Shown: positions 52,149 through 61,197, numbered from the stretch's first letter. The stretch is DNA of 64,000 nucleotides from Clostridiales bacterium (GCA_012840355.1 DULN01000011.1:1-64000), one strand, 5' to 3'. A program made the numbers and translations. The notes: generated by a model from the letters alone, not told the origin.

Positions 52149-53939
52149 ATGTCACAACTGCTGCTCACCGAAAAGGACAAAAGAACCAAATACTGCGGTG
52201 AATTCCGCGAGTCAGACGTTGGAAGGCGCGTCTGCGTCATGGGCTGGGTCCAGCGCCAGCGCGACCTCGGAAGCCTTATATTTATCGACCTGCGCGACCG
52301 GACCGGCATCGTGCAGCTCGCATTTGACGAAACGGTAACCCCCAAAGAGGTATTCGACCTCGCGTTTACTGTCCGCGCGGAGTATGTGCTATGCGCGCAC
52401 GGCACCGTGCGCATCCGCTCGTCGATAAACCCGAACATCCCTACCGGTAAAGTTGAAATACTTGTCGATGAGCTGAAGGTGCTTTCAACTGCGCAGACAC
52501 CGCCTTTTGAGATAGTCGAAGACAGCCCGGTCAAACCCGAGCTGAGGCTCAAATACCGTTACCTAGACTTGCGCAGGCCGGACCTGCAGCGCAACATAAT
52601 CGCGCGCTCGGAGATAACCTATATCGCGCGCGAGTATTTCATGTCGCAGGGCTTTGTCGATATCGAAACCCCTTGCCTTATAAAGCCCACGCCCGAGGGT
52701 GCGCGAGACTACCTCGTCCCGAGCCGCGTCCACCACGGCAAATTCTACGCGCTGCCGCAGTCGCCGCAGCTTTACAAGCAGCTTTTGATGCTATCGGGCT
52801 TCGACCGCTATTTCCAGATAGCGCGCTGCTTCCGCGACGAGGACCTGCGCGCCGACAGGCAGCCTGAGTTTACGCAGATAGACCTTGAGATGTCGTTCGT
52901 CACGCAGAACGACGTCATCGAGGTCGTCGAGGGCTTCATTGCGGAGCTTTTCCACAAATTCAAGGGTATAAAGATATCGCTCCCGCTGCCGCGCATGACG
53001 TATGCCGAGGCTATGGAGCGCTACGGCTCCGACAAGCCCGACCTGCGGTTCGGCATGGAGCTTACAAATATTTCGGACATCGTAGCCGGTTGCGGTTTTA
53101 GGGTGTTCTCGGAAGCTATAAAGTCAGGCGGCTCGGTCCGCGGCATAGTAGCTAAAGGCGCAGCGGAAAAGCTCTCGCGCAAGGAGATAGACTCGCTTAC
53201 AGAAGTCGTAAAGCAGTATAAAGCTAAAGGGCTTGCGTGGTATAAAAACGCCGGTGGCGAGGTAAGCTCGTCATACGCTAAGTTCCTCACCGAGGAAGAA
53301 AACGCTGCGGTCGCGCGCCGGCTGGGCGTCGAGGAAGGTGACGTCGCATTCATCGTCGCAGACAGCGACTCAGTGGTGCTGCCCTCGCTCGGCGCGCTGC
53401 GATGCGAGCTTGCAAAGCGGCTGGGGCTTATCCGCCCGGGCGACTATAAGCTCCTTTGGGTCACCGAGTTCCCGATGTTCGAGTACAGCGAGGAGGACGG
53501 GCGTTACTACGCAAAGCACCACCCGTTCACAATGCCGAATCCAGACGATATCCCGCTGCTTGAAATCGACCCGGGTAAGGTGCGCTCTGTCGCATACGAT
53601 ATAGTGATGAATGGCGCAGAGATTGGCGGCGGCTCTATAAGGATACACTCGCGCGAGATACAAAACAAAGTGTTCCGCGCGCTGGGGCTCACGGAGGAAG
53701 AGGCAGAGGAGAAGTTCGGATTCTTGCTCGAGGCTTTTAGGTACGGCACGCCGCCGCACGGCGGGCTTGCGTTCGGGCTTGACAGGCTCGTCGCGGCAAT
53801 GCTCGAGCTAGACGACATCCGCGACGTTATAGCCTTCCCGAAAGTGCAAAACGCTTCGGAGCTTATGACCGGCTGTCCCTCGCCGGCCGACGAAGCCGCG
53901 CTCGCCGAGCTCGGCATAGCGGTGACTGAAAAAAAATAA
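52149..53939 (+). CDS. aspS: Aspartyl-tRNA synthetase
   Basis: A class II synthetase of 596 residues, the bacterial long form. It has an N-terminal OB anticodon domain (about 15-110), motif 2 FRDEDLRADRQPEFTQIDLEMSF, a bacterial GAD insertion (about 285-420) and motif 3 GLAFGLDRLVA. The position of the anticodon loop residue does not tell whether it is discriminating or also charges tRNA-Asn. A terminator follows. Confidence 0.97.
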   Translation: MSQLLLTEKDKRTKYCGEFRESDVGRRVCVMGWVQRQRDLGSLIFIDLRDRTGIVQLAFDETVTPKEVFDLAFTVRAEYVLCAHGTVRIRSSINPNIPTGKVEILVDELKVLSTAQTPPFEIVEDSPVKPELRLKYRYLDLRRPDLQRNIIARSEITYIAREYFMSQGFVDIETPCLIKPTPEGARDYLVPSRVHHGKFYALPQSPQLYKQLLMLSGFDRYFQIARCFRDEDLRADRQPEFTQIDLEMSFVTQNDVIEVVEGFIAELFHKFKGIKISLPLPRMTYAEAMERYGSDKPDLRFGMELTNISDIVAGCGFRVFSEAIKSGGSVRGIVAKGAAEKLSRKEIDSLTEVVKQYKAKGLAWYKNAGGEVSSSYAKFLTEEENAAVARRLGVEEGDVAFIVADSDSVVLPSLGALRCELAKRLGLIRPGDYKLLWVTEFPMFEYSEEDGRYYAKHHPFTMPNPDDIPLLEIDPGKVRSVAYDIVMNGAEIGGGSIRIHSREIQNKVFRALGLTEEEAEEKFGFLLEAFRYGTPPHGGLAFGLDRLVAAMLELDDIRDVIAFPKVQNASELMTGCPSPADEAALAELGIAVTEKK

Positions 53940-53943
53940 AAAT

Positions 53944-53991
53944 TAGCTGCGGCAAAAGGGAAGTATACCCCAAATAAGCCGCAGCTTTTTG
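53944..53991 (+). terminator. Terminator after aspS
   Basis: AGCTGCGGC (53944-53952) pairs with GCCGCAGCT (53978-53986) and is followed by TTTTTG. Confidence 0.85.
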
Positions 53992-54010
53992 TATTTTAAA
54001 CGTCGCCATT

Positions 54011-54507
54011 CTACAACGCCGCAATGCGCTCGGCTACTTCCTCGGCTGTAATGCCCGTGGTGTCGATTTTGACCGTGTCTAGAAACTCGTAAAGCGGCAG
54101 CCGCTCGATGCTTCTCGCGATAATGTCGGGCTCGCGAAGGCCTACTTCGATGTCGCCGCGCAGCCGCCTCTCTAGCGCCTCGGGCGTGCAGACAAGCGAA
54201 ACTGAGATAACCTCAAGGTTTGAGGTATCAAGCCGTGAGAGTATATCGTCAATAATGCTTTGCTGGTGCATGACCCAGCAAAAAACTATGTTTTTTAGTA
54301 CGCGCTGCATTTTATAAAATTGTTTAGCAGATAGCAGATGTTGTCGACTACCATCCGCTTTGTTTCCTCAGTCACCACAAAAGGATGCGAGTCCCAGCAC
54401 CAGTCGCCGTCGAGGAAAACGGAGAATGGGAGTTTAGTCTTAAGTATCCTGCAGGAGGTAGTTTTCCCAACTCCCATAGTCCCGCCGATAATATAAAGCT
54501 TTTTCTA
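54011..54507 (-). pseudogene. Decayed P-loop nucleotide kinase-like gene
   Basis: Two minus-strand frames join to a single kinase-like protein. The first holds YIIGGTMGVGKTTSCR, a P-loop, and ends at a stop after FIKCSAY; the second begins with KNIVFCWVMHQQ and continues to VAERIAAL. The break is near 54300 in a run of A residues. The expected start codon before KKLYIIGG reads TAG. Both changes suggest an inactive gene. Related genes encode small AAA-type kinases of unknown substrate. It lies between aspS and tRNA-Arg. Confidence 0.75.
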
Positions 54508-54573
54508 CCCAATCATATGTTTGCCTTCGTAGAGTGATTCAATAGCTATTATACCAAACACGCGTAAAAAAGC

Positions 54574-54605
54574 AAAAAAGCCCAAAGCCTAGCCTTGGGC
54601 TTTTT
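54574..54605. terminator. Terminator after tRNA-Arg
   Basis: On the minus strand AAGCCCAA and TTGGGCTT pair, with TTTTTTGC after the hairpin. The A/T tracts on both sides allow either direction. Confidence 0.8.
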
Positions 54606-54611
54606 CCTTAT

Positions 54612-54688
54612 TGGCCCGCCCGACAGGGCTCGAACCTGCGACCATCGGAATCGGAATCCGGTACTCTATCCAGCTGAGCTACGGGCGG
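54612..54688 (-). tRNA. tRNA-Arg (anticodon CCG)
   Basis: Acceptor CCGCCCG pairs with CGGGCGG, discriminator G, encoded CCA. The anticodon loop TTCCGAT gives CCG, reading CGG codons. T-loop TTCGAGC. The anticodon stem CCGGA/TCCGA has one C-A mismatch at its top. Confidence 0.93.
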
Positions 54689-54766
54689 ACATGTTTTATG
54701 CGGCAGGTAATATTATACCACAACAATAATAAAAAGTAAACACTTTTGCGCGAAATTCCCCTGCTT

Positions 54767-54818
54767 AAAAGTTCTTGAAGGAGGATTGGGGGAAACTTTT
54801 TCAAAAAGTTCCCCCAAT
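54767..54818. repeat. Dispersed inverted-repeat element, copy 4
   Basis: AAAAGTTCTTGAAGGAGG, then GGGGGAAACTTTTT and AAAAAGTTCCCCC around a short loop, followed by AATT. It lies just past the 3' end of queA and should act as its terminator. Confidence 0.8.
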
Positions 54819-54837
54819 TAATATTAATTAATTAATA

Positions 54838-55893
54838 TTAATAAAGAAACATAGCGTCGCCGAACGAGTAAAAGCGGTAGCGCTCTTTAATCGCCTCTGC
54901 ATAGGCGGCAAGTATTATCTCGCGCGAGGCAAACGCCGACACCAGCATTAGCAGCGTGCTTTCGGGCAAGTGGAAGTTTGTGATAAGTGCCTCTGTAGCT
55001 TTGAACTTATAGCCGGGGTAGATGAAAATATCGGTCTCGCCCGACATAGGGTGGATAACGCCATGCTCGTCAGATGCTGTTTCAAGCACGCGGCAGGAGG
55101 TCGTGCCGACCGCTATGATGCGCCCGCTGCGGCTGTTAATGGCGTCGGCCGCCTCTTTTGAAACCGAAAAATACTCGGAGTGCATCACATGGTCGGAAAT
55201 CCGCTCCTCTTTGACCGGGCGGAACGTGCCAAGCCCGACGTGCAGCAGCACCGGCACGATTTTAACACCCATCGTGCGGATTTTATCAAGCAGCTCGACG
55301 GTGAAGTGCAGTCCCGCGGTCGGCGCGGCAGCCGAGCCACGCTCACGCGCGTAGACGGTGTTATAGCGATCTTTGTCAAGGAGCTTTTTCGTTATATAAG
55401 GCGGCAGCGGCATCTGCCCAAGCTCGTCGAGCACTTCGTAGATGTCGGTCCTGTCATGTTTAAAGCGCAATACTCGCACGCCGCCATCGCCAATGTCGAT
55501 AACCTCGGCGGAAAGCAGTGGCGCGCCGTCGGAGCTTATGCCGTAATCTATAATGTCGCCGAGCTTTACCCGCCTGCCGGGCTTGACAAGCGCTTCCCAC
55601 TCGTCGCCTGCCATCCGGCGCAATAGCACCGTTTCAATGTGCGCGCCGGTACACCGGCGAGTACCGTAAATCCTCGCGGGTATAACCCGGCTCTCGTTTA
55701 CTACAAGCACGTCGCCCGGGCGCAGGTACTCGGTTATGTCCCGAAAAATCCGGTGCTCGATCTCGCCGGTTCTCCTTTTTAAAACCATAAGCCGGGAGCT
55801 GTCGCGAGGCTCGGCGGGAGTCTGCGCGATAAGCTCTTCAGGCAGCTCGTAATAAAAGTCGCTCTTTTTAAGGTCGGTTGGTATCTTTTGCAT
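54838..55893 (-). CDS. queA: S-adenosylmethionine:tRNA ribosyltransferase-isomerase
   Basis: It makes epoxyqueuosine in tRNA from 7-aminomethyl-7-deazaguanine tRNA and SAM. The 351-residue protein has the opening [26 protein letters not shown], the segment [22 protein letters not shown] and GTTSCRVLE. The ATG with GGAG six bases upstream is used. The longer frame (to 56025) runs through a promoter. No other queuosine gene is adjacent. Confidence 0.95.
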   Translation of the reverse strand: MQKIPTDLKKSDFYYELPEELIAQTPAEPRDSSRLMVLKRRTGEIEHRIFRDITEYLRPGDVLVVNESRVIPARIYGTRRCTGAHIETVLLRRMAGDEWEALVKPGRRVKLGDIIDYGISSDGAPLLSAEVIDIGDGGVRVLRFKHDRTDIYEVLDELGQMPLPPYITKKLLDKDRYNTVYARERGSAAAPTAGLHFTVELLDKIRTMGVKIVPVLLHVGLGTFRPVKEERISDHVMHSEYFSVSKEAADAINSRSGRIIAVGTTSCRVLETASDEHGVIHPMSGETDIFIYPGYKFKATEALITNFHLPESTLLMLVSAFASREIILAAYAEAIKERYRFYSFGDAMFLY

Positions 55894-55984
55894 TTTGCTC
55901 TCCGGTTGGGATGAAGAAGGCGGCAGACGCCGCCAAAATTTATGTATGCGAGCCGAAAACACATTAAAAATTTTCGCGCCATGC

Positions 55985-56013
55985 TTGACAAAACGGGCTG
56001 ATTGTGGTATGCT
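55985..56013 (+). promoter_or_regulatory. Promoter of the lysine-riboswitch transcript
   Basis: TTGACA (55985-55990) and TATGCT (56008-56013) are separated by 17 bases, with TTGTGG before the -10 box. The riboswitch begins about 15 bases on. Confidence 0.85.
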
Positions 56014-56027
56014 GACGGATAACAAAT

Positions 56028-56205
56028 CACGATTGAGGCGCGGTCTCCGATATTAAGCCGCGGCGAGGTTCTCCGGAACCGCTTGAGCCGCGTGCGGAGG
56101 GCGGAACCGCCGAAAACGTGCCGGCGCCGGAGCGCCGGGCGTTTGGGCCGTGGGGCGAAAGCTCGCGGACTGTCATCAACAGCGGAAGGCATGTCCATAA
56201 ATTGG
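56028..56205 (+). ncRNA. Lysine riboswitch (L box)
   Basis: The leader upstream of dapA contains the L-box core elements in the right order: GAGGCGCGG near 56035, GAACCG/GAGCCG arms, GGAGGGCGG, CCGCCGAA (56107-56114), a long GC stem, GGACTGTCAT (56166-56175) and GCGGAAGGC. The order and spacing match the lysine riboswitch of B. subtilis and Thermotoga. The outer P1 stem is not obvious by eye. A transcription terminator follows before dapA. High lysine should stop dapA expression. Confidence 0.87.
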
Positions 56206-56337
56206 ACATCTTACCGAAGTAACATATACTGTTACTGTGTGTTGATGGAGCGCTTTCGTGTATATATTATGGAGTAGATATACTCGCGCGGAGGAATTTT
56301 CACGCCCCGCGGATATATCACCATATTATATCACATG

Positions 56338-56367
56338 AAAAGCCGGAAATCAACCGGCTTTTATCTT
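56338..56367 (+). terminator. Riboswitch-controlled terminator before dapA
   Basis: AAAAGCCGG (56338-56346) pairs with CCGGCTTTT (56354-56362) and leads into ATCTTTTCTT. It lies 40 bases before the dapA start, consistent with attenuation by the lysine riboswitch. Confidence 0.8.
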
Positions 56368-56401
56368 TTCTTACCGATATTTTTGTTTGGGGTGGCATAT
56401 T

Positions 56402-57301
56402 ATGAAGCTAACAAAACCGACGGTGTTCACTGGTTCCGCAGTGGCAATAGTAACGCCGATGAAGAACGGCGAGGTCGATTTCGACACGCTGGGCAAACTT
56501 ATCGATTGGCACATTGAGCAGGGCACCGACGCAATAGTCGCGGTCGGCACAACCGGCGAGGCGTCCACGCTGACGGACGAGGAGCATCGCGCGGTGATAA
56601 AATATGCCGTCGAGCGCACTGCCGGGCGCGCGCCGGTCATCGCCGGTACCGGCTCGAACGATACAGACTATCAGGTATCGCTCTCGCGTTATGCCTGCGA
56701 GGTCGGCGCCGACGCGCTTTTGCTCGTCACGCCTTATTATAACAAGACCACTCAGAAAGGGCTCATCAAGCACTTCTTCGCGGCGGCGGACGCGTCTACA
56801 AAGCCAATAATCCTTTACAACGTACCCTCGCGCACCGGCCTTAACATTTTGCCGGCGACCTATAAAGAGCTTTCAAAGCACGAGCGCATCGTCGCGACTA
56901 AAGAAGCGTGCGGCAACATCAGCCAAATCGCCGAGACCATCGCGCTCTGCGGCGGCGACCTTGCGATATACAGCGGCAACGACGACCAAATCACTCCGAT
57001 CATGTCGCTCGGCGGGCTCGGCGTAATCTCGGTGCTGGCGAATATCATGCCGCGCGAGACGCACCTTATCACAAAATATGCGCTCGAGGGCAACTTCGCC
57101 GAAAGCGCAAAGCTGCAGATCGAGCTGCTAGACCTTATAAACGCGCTGTTTGTAGAGGTCAACCCGATCCCGGTAAAAGCCGCAATGGCGATGCTAGGGC
57201 TGTGCTCGCCTGAGATCAGGCTCCCGCTCTGCGAGCCCGAAACCAAAACGGTTGAACTCCTTCGCAGCGTGCTCAAAAGACACGCCTTGTTGAAAGAATA
57301 A
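56402..57301 (+). CDS. dapA: 4-hydroxy-tetrahydrodipicolinate synthase
   Basis: This is the first committed enzyme of the diaminopimelate/lysine branch. The 299-residue protein has GTTGEASTL near residue 44 (Thr pair for substrate), the Tyr in LYNVPSRTG near 133, and the Schiff-base Lys in VATKEACGN near 161. The ATG with GGGGTGG upstream is used. An in-frame ATG 15 bases earlier is less likely. It is expressed from a lysine-sensitive leader, and dapB follows. Confidence 0.97.
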   Translation: MKLTKPTVFTGSAVAIVTPMKNGEVDFDTLGKLIDWHIEQGTDAIVAVGTTGEASTLTDEEHRAVIKYAVERTAGRAPVIAGTGSNDTDYQVSLSRYACEVGADALLLVTPYYNKTTQKGLIKHFFAAADASTKPIILYNVPSRTGLNILPATYKELSKHERIVATKEACGNISQIAETIALCGGDLAIYSGNDDQITPIMSLGGLGVISVLANIMPRETHLITKYALEGNFAESAKLQIELLDLINALFVEVNPIPVKAAMAMLGLCSPEIRLPLCEPETKTVELLRSVLKRHALLKE

Positions 57302-57528
57302 GATGCTACATAAGCCCGGAGCGCTATAAGCTTGCGCGCCGCCTCTTTGCCGTCTTTCCCGGAGGGCGGGATCAGGCGGCGCGCAGGGGCGCGGTCCCGG
57401 ACAAGCTGCAGCAGGAATATAAATGCGACAGCCCGTATAAAGTTTAAAGGAAGCGGGAAACTTTTTGAGGAGAAAAGGCTACAAAAACCGCCTGGGCTTA
57501 AGGCTTTGGCGGGGAGGGGGAAAGCGGT
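57302..57528 (+). other. Structured intergenic region between dapA and dapB
   Basis: It contains a perfect 11-bp stem, GCGCGCCGCCT (57334-57344) with AGGCGGCGCGC (57374-57384), enclosing a loop that can form CCC/GGG pairs. No U-tract follows, so it is not a simple terminator. Near 57450 is GCGGGAAACTTTTTGAGG, a weak resemblance to the dispersed repeat element. It may be an attenuator or mRNA processing site. Confidence 0.4.
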
Positions 57529-58317
57529 ATGAAAATTATAATAGTAGGAGCATGCGGGCGCATGGGAAGAGCGGTCGCGGAGGCAGCCGCGCGTTCGGGT
57601 ATCACCGTCGCCGCGGGCGTGGACATCAACGCCGCTTCGGCTCCGCTTACATATAAATACCCGATATACGAAAAGCTTGCCGATTTCACCGGTACGGCGG
57701 ACGTTTTAGTCGACTTTTCGCACCACACCGCGCTCGAAGGTATACTAAATTTCGCGCGCGTGCGCAAAATGCCGGCGGTTATAGCGACGACCGGCCACAC
57801 GCCGCATGAGCTCGAGGTCATGCGAGAAGCGGCGGCTGTTATACCCATATTCTACAGCCGCAACATGTCACTTGGCGTAAACCTATTGCTCGAGCTTGTC
57901 AAAACTGCGGCTGCATCGCTCGGCAAAGAATACAATATAGAAATAGTCGAGGAGCACCACAAACACAAGCTCGACGCGCCGAGCGGGACCGCGCTGATGC
58001 TTGCCGAGGCGGCGTCGGAAGGCTTGCGCGCAGCCGAGGGCGAAGATTTTGCGGTCCAAATAGTAACCGAGCGCGCATCCCGCCGCGCCGATCGCGACGT
58101 GCATGAGATTGGCGTCCACTCGGTGCGCGGTGGCAGCATCGTCGGCGAGCACGAGGTAATCTTCGCTGGCCAAAACGAAATAATAAGGCTCTCTCACAGC
58201 GCGGCATCGCGCGAGGTTTTCGCAGACGGCGCGATAAAAGCCGCGGAGTTTCTCATTGGCAAACCCGCGGGGCTTTACAATATGCGCGACCTCGTTTCGA
58301 TGATGAAATCTTTTTAA
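57529..58317 (+). CDS. dapB: 4-hydroxy-tetrahydrodipicolinate reductase
   Basis: It reduces the DapA product with NAD(P)H. The 262-residue protein has the nucleotide loop VGACGRMGRAV, ATTGHTP, and the catalytic block VEEHHKHKLDAPSGTALM near residue 143. GGGGAGGGGG lies eight bases before the ATG. It is co-directional with dapA across a 227-bp structured gap, so it probably shares the riboswitch-controlled transcript, though its own promoter cannot be excluded. Confidence 0.97.
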   Translation: MKIIIVGACGRMGRAVAEAAARSGITVAAGVDINAASAPLTYKYPIYEKLADFTGTADVLVDFSHHTALEGILNFARVRKMPAVIATTGHTPHELEVMREAAAVIPIFYSRNMSLGVNLLLELVKTAAASLGKEYNIEIVEEHHKHKLDAPSGTALMLAEAASEGLRAAEGEDFAVQIVTERASRRADRDVHEIGVHSVRGGSIVGEHEVIFAGQNEIIRLSHSAASREVFADGAIKAAEFLIGKPAGLYNMRDLVSMMKSF

Positions 58318-58350
58318 TAAAGGATGTATCCTCCCAAATGGTATGGCCCC

Positions 58351-58403
58351 GAAAACTTTCGAAGGGGCCTGGGAAAACTTTACCCAAAAAGTTTTCCCAA
58401 AAA
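58351..58403. repeat. Dispersed inverted-repeat element, copy 5
   Basis: GAAAACTTTCGAAGGGGCC, then GGGAAAACTTT and AAAGTTTTCCC around a short loop. It follows dapB and converges on the lysR gene. Confidence 0.75.
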
Positions 58404-58415
58404 ATACAAATAAAC

Positions 58416-58435
58416 CCCGGCAGCGCGCCGGGCTT
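58416..58435. terminator. Bidirectional terminator between dapB and lysR
   Basis: CCCGGC (58416-58421) and GCCGGG (58427-58432) pair around five bases. TTTTATTT follows on the plus side and GTTTATTTG on the minus side. Confidence 0.75.
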
Positions 58436-59317
58436 TTATTTATGCTGCAAGTCCGCTATTTCCATAGCGCGTGCCGCAGCCTCAAAGCGCTTTAACGCCT
58501 CGCCGACGAATTTGTCGCGGTGCCTTATGTAGATAATCGCTCTCGACAGCGAAAGCCCTTCGATTTCAAAAGTCACAAGTCGCCCCGCCTCGATTGCACC
58601 GCCGACCAGCCCTAGCGGCAGCGCCGAGATGCCGAACCCTTGCGCCACGCCTTCGATTAGCGCTTCGGTCGATACGCTCTCCCAAAGCGGTTCGGCGACA
58701 AGTCCCATCGCCGACAGCGCGTTGTCCAGCAACTCGCGCGTGCCGCTGCCGCGCTCGCGCAAAAGCAGCGGCTCGGCGACAAACTCGGCGGCGGTAACTT
58801 TTTTCGCAGACGCGAACGGATGAGCCGGCGCGCAAACGGGCACAATAGCGTCGTCGAAAAGTTTAACGTTGACGATTAGCGGGTTGTGCGGCGCGCCTTC
58901 GATTATCCCGCAGTCGAGCGAGCCGTCGATCACGCCCTGCTCGATTTCGTCGGACGGCGCGACAAAAAGCTTTACCTTTTGACCGTATAGCCTTATGACT
59001 TTGGGCATGTATCGCGTGCCGACCGTAATGCTCGCGCCTGCGCGCAGCGGGATTTCGTCGCCCGGCTGCTTCATGCCAAGCTCGAGCTCTTCAAACAGCT
59101 TTGTGATATGCACGGCATAGCCGTAAAACCGCTCGCCCTCGGGCGTTATGACTAGCCTCCTGCCAAGCCGCTCGAACAGCCTGACACCGTAGTATTTTTC
59201 AAGTTCGCGCAGCGCGACGCTCACCGACGGCTGGGATATAAAAAGCCGCTCAGCCGCCGCAGTCGCGCTCCCAGTTTCCGCAAGCGCGCAGAAAACTTTT
59301 AGATTCCTGAGCGTCAT
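58436..59317 (-). CDS. LysR family transcriptional regulator
   Basis: A 293-residue regulator with an N-terminal winged helix-turn-helix (TLRNLKVFCALAETGS, ISQPSVSVALRELEK, about 2-58) and a C-terminal periplasmic-binding-like effector domain. It is divergent from the chromate transporter genes with a 100-bp gap, the classical arrangement for a LysR activator of the neighbouring operon. Effector unknown, possibly chromate or an anion related to sulphate. Confidence 0.92.
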   Translation of the reverse strand: MTLRNLKVFCALAETGSATAAAERLFISQPSVSVALRELEKYYGVRLFERLGRRLVITPEGERFYGYAVHITKLFEELELGMKQPGDEIPLRAGASITVGTRYMPKVIRLYGQKVKLFVAPSDEIEQGVIDGSLDCGIIEGAPHNPLIVNVKLFDDAIVPVCAPAHPFASAKKVTAAEFVAEPLLLRERGSGTRELLDNALSAMGLVAEPLWESVSTEALIEGVAQGFGISALPLGLVGGAIEAGRLVTFEIEGLSLSRAIIYIRHRDKFVGEALKRFEAAARAMEIADLQHK

Positions 59318-59417
59318 GCTGCCCCTCCTTATAAGATAAAAGCTATGATTTTAATTATATTATAATATTTTACATTTACAGCGTCAAGATATATAATAAC
59401 CCCAGAGGGGTGGTATT

Positions 59418-60035
59418 TTGCCTGTCAAAGAGTTAGCAAGGTCCGGTGCGGCTACTTCAAAGAAGCCTTTGCGAAAAAACAAATTTTTTATTTTATGGCA
59501 GCTTTTTTGGCTGACGTTCCGCATAAGCGCGGTCACGATCGGCGGCGGGTACGCTATTGTCGCGGTGCTAAAGCGCGAGCTTGTAGACAAGCGCGGCTGG
59601 CTGAAGGAACACGAGATGCTTGACTATACCGCAATCTCGCAGTCGACGATAGGCCCGACCGCAGTAAACGCCTCATTGCTTGTAGGGCAAAAGCTCGCGG
59701 GGGTATGGGGCGCCGCCGCAGCGGTGGTTGGCTCCGTGCTCCCGCCGATGATTGTAATGACGGCGTTAGCTTATTTTTACAAGCTTGCGGCAGAAAGCGC
59801 GCTTGTAAAGTCTGCCCTTGTCGGCATGCAGGCTGCGACCGCTGCGGTTATCGCCGACGCCGCAATCTCGCTTGGCGCATCAGTTTGGCGGATAGGCCGG
59901 GTTTTTGCAATATCCATAGCGGCGATAGTGTTCGCGCTTGCCGCGTTCACAGGGCTGAGCACCTCTATACTAATCCTTGGCGCTGGCGCCGTGGGGCTCT
60001 TGCGCTCGGTTAAAGGGAGCGGCAAGGTTAAATGA
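59418..60035 (+). CDS. Chromate transporter, first half-size subunit
   Basis: A 205-residue protein with five to six membrane helices and the CHR motif TIGGGYAIVAVLKRELVDKRGW near residue 38, and SQSTIGPTAVNAS. This is the short-chain (one CHR domain) type, which works as a pair with the next gene. It exports chromate, with sulphate-type uptake as a possible alternative. The TTG start has AGAGGGG seven bases upstream. The stop overlaps the next start (ATGA). Confidence 0.9.
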   Translation: MPVKELARSGAATSKKPLRKNKFFILWQLFWLTFRISAVTIGGGYAIVAVLKRELVDKRGWLKEHEMLDYTAISQSTIGPTAVNASLLVGQKLAGVWGAAAAVVGSVLPPMIVMTALAYFYKLAAESALVKSALVGMQAATAAVIADAAISLGASVWRIGRVFAISIAAIVFALAAFTGLSTSILILGAGAVGLLRSVKGSGKVK

Positions 60036-60604
60036 CGCTGGTAAATCTTTTTCTCGCGTTTTTATACGTCGGGCTTTTCGCGATAGGCGGCGGGTACGCG
60101 ATAGTGCCGCTAATCGAAAAGCAAGTGGTGGAGCGCTACGGGTGGCTGACCGCGGCTGAGTATGCGGACATACTTACGATTTCTCAGCTTACGCCCGGCC
60201 CGATAGCCCTCAACTGCGCAAGCTTTGTCGGCGCAAGGCTTTACGGCATTGCCGGCTCGGTCATTGCAACGCTCGCGAGCATCCTGCCCGCCTGCATAGT
60301 AGTCGCGCTTATCGCAAAGCTTTATAGCCGGCTGCATGGCAGGTCCGAGTGGGCGGGCGCGCTAACCGGCTTGCGCGGCGCGACCGTAGGGCTTATCGCC
60401 GCGGCGAGCCTGTCGCTGTTTGTAAAGTCGGTCTTTGCGGAAGGCATAGCAACGTTTAAAATCCTCGGCTTTGCGGTTGACCCCGTTGCGGCGCTGCTGT
60501 TTTGTCTTGCGTTATATCTATTAAGGAAGAAAAACGCCGGCAGCATCACCGTAATGCTGGTATGCGGCGCGATTGCCGGGGCAATTCATTTGGCGGTAAA
60601 ATAA
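60032..60604 (+). CDS. Chromate transporter, second half-size subunit
   Basis: A 190-residue homologue of the upstream protein with the motif AIGGGYAIVPLIEKQVVERYGW near residue 17 and SQLTPGPIALNCASFVG. The two short proteins should form a heterodimer. The four-base overlap of stop and start implies translational coupling. A strong terminator follows. Confidence 0.9.
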   Translation: MTLVNLFLAFLYVGLFAIGGGYAIVPLIEKQVVERYGWLTAAEYADILTISQLTPGPIALNCASFVGARLYGIAGSVIATLASILPACIVVALIAKLYSRLHGRSEWAGALTGLRGATVGLIAAASLSLFVKSVFAEGIATFKILGFAVDPVAALLFCLALYLLRKKNAGSITVMLVCGAIAGAIHLAVK

Positions 60605-60606
60605 AA

Positions 60607-60640
60607 GAGGGAAACGCAAAGTTATGCGTTTCCCTAATTT
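60607..60640. terminator. Terminator between chromate transporter and carD
   Basis: AGGGAAACGCA (60608-60618) pairs with TGCGTTTCCCT (60625-60635) and leads into AATTTTTTC. The minus direction also has T-rich sequence. Confidence 0.85.
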
Positions 60641-60651
60641 TTTCTCACTTC

Positions 60652-61197
60652 CTATACCGGCGGTAGCTCGACGAGGTCGCGCCCGAGCCTGTTTCTTATG
60701 TACGGGATGACTTCCTCGCGGTCAATACCGAGCACAAATGCAAACTCTTCCTTAATCATGTGCAGCGCGGTGGCGAGCAGCTTCTCGTCGGACGAGTAAA
60801 GCTTTCTCCGCTTTGATGCGAGCTCAGCCCTATACTCGGTAAGCGTGAGGATAATCCATAAAATATCCGCGCGGTTGCCGCTGTCGATGAGCTTGCTAAA
60901 AGCGTGCGCCCGGAGCTTGCTGTCCTCAATCCAGCTTGTGCCGGCGTACGGCGCGTTGTCAATCACCTCGAGCACTTCGCTTTTAGTAAGCAGCGGGCGC
61001 ATCTGTTGCGCCAGCTCGGAATCGACCGGCACATAAGCGACGGAGCTTTCGTCAAACACCGATCGAAGCACATAATACTCTGTGTTGCCGTCGCCGAACT
61101 CGAGAGGCGCAATGTCGCAAATCTTACAGATGCCGCAATTGCGGTAGAGCACGCAATCGCCAATTTTATGCGGAGGGCGAGCGCTCAGGCGGTCCAT
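60652..61197 (-). CDS. CarD-family transcriptional regulator (CdnL type)
   Basis: A 181-residue protein with an N-terminal Tudor-like RNA polymerase-binding domain (KIGDCVLYRNCGICKICDI, about 10-70, with three Cys residues) and an all-helical C-terminal DNA-binding domain. CarD/CdnL proteins stabilise open promoter complexes. The ATG has GGGAGG eight bases upstream. A 28-codon ORF with its own ribosome site overlaps the start (see the separate entry). Confidence 0.9.
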   Translation of the reverse strand: MDRLSARPPHKIGDCVLYRNCGICKICDIAPLEFGDGNTEYYVLRSVFDESSVAYVPVDSELAQQMRPLLTKSEVLEVIDNAPYAGTSWIEDSKLRAHAFSKLIDSGNRADILWIILTLTEYRAELASKRRKLYSSDEKLLATALHMIKEEFAFVLGIDREEVIPYIRNRLGRDLVELPPV

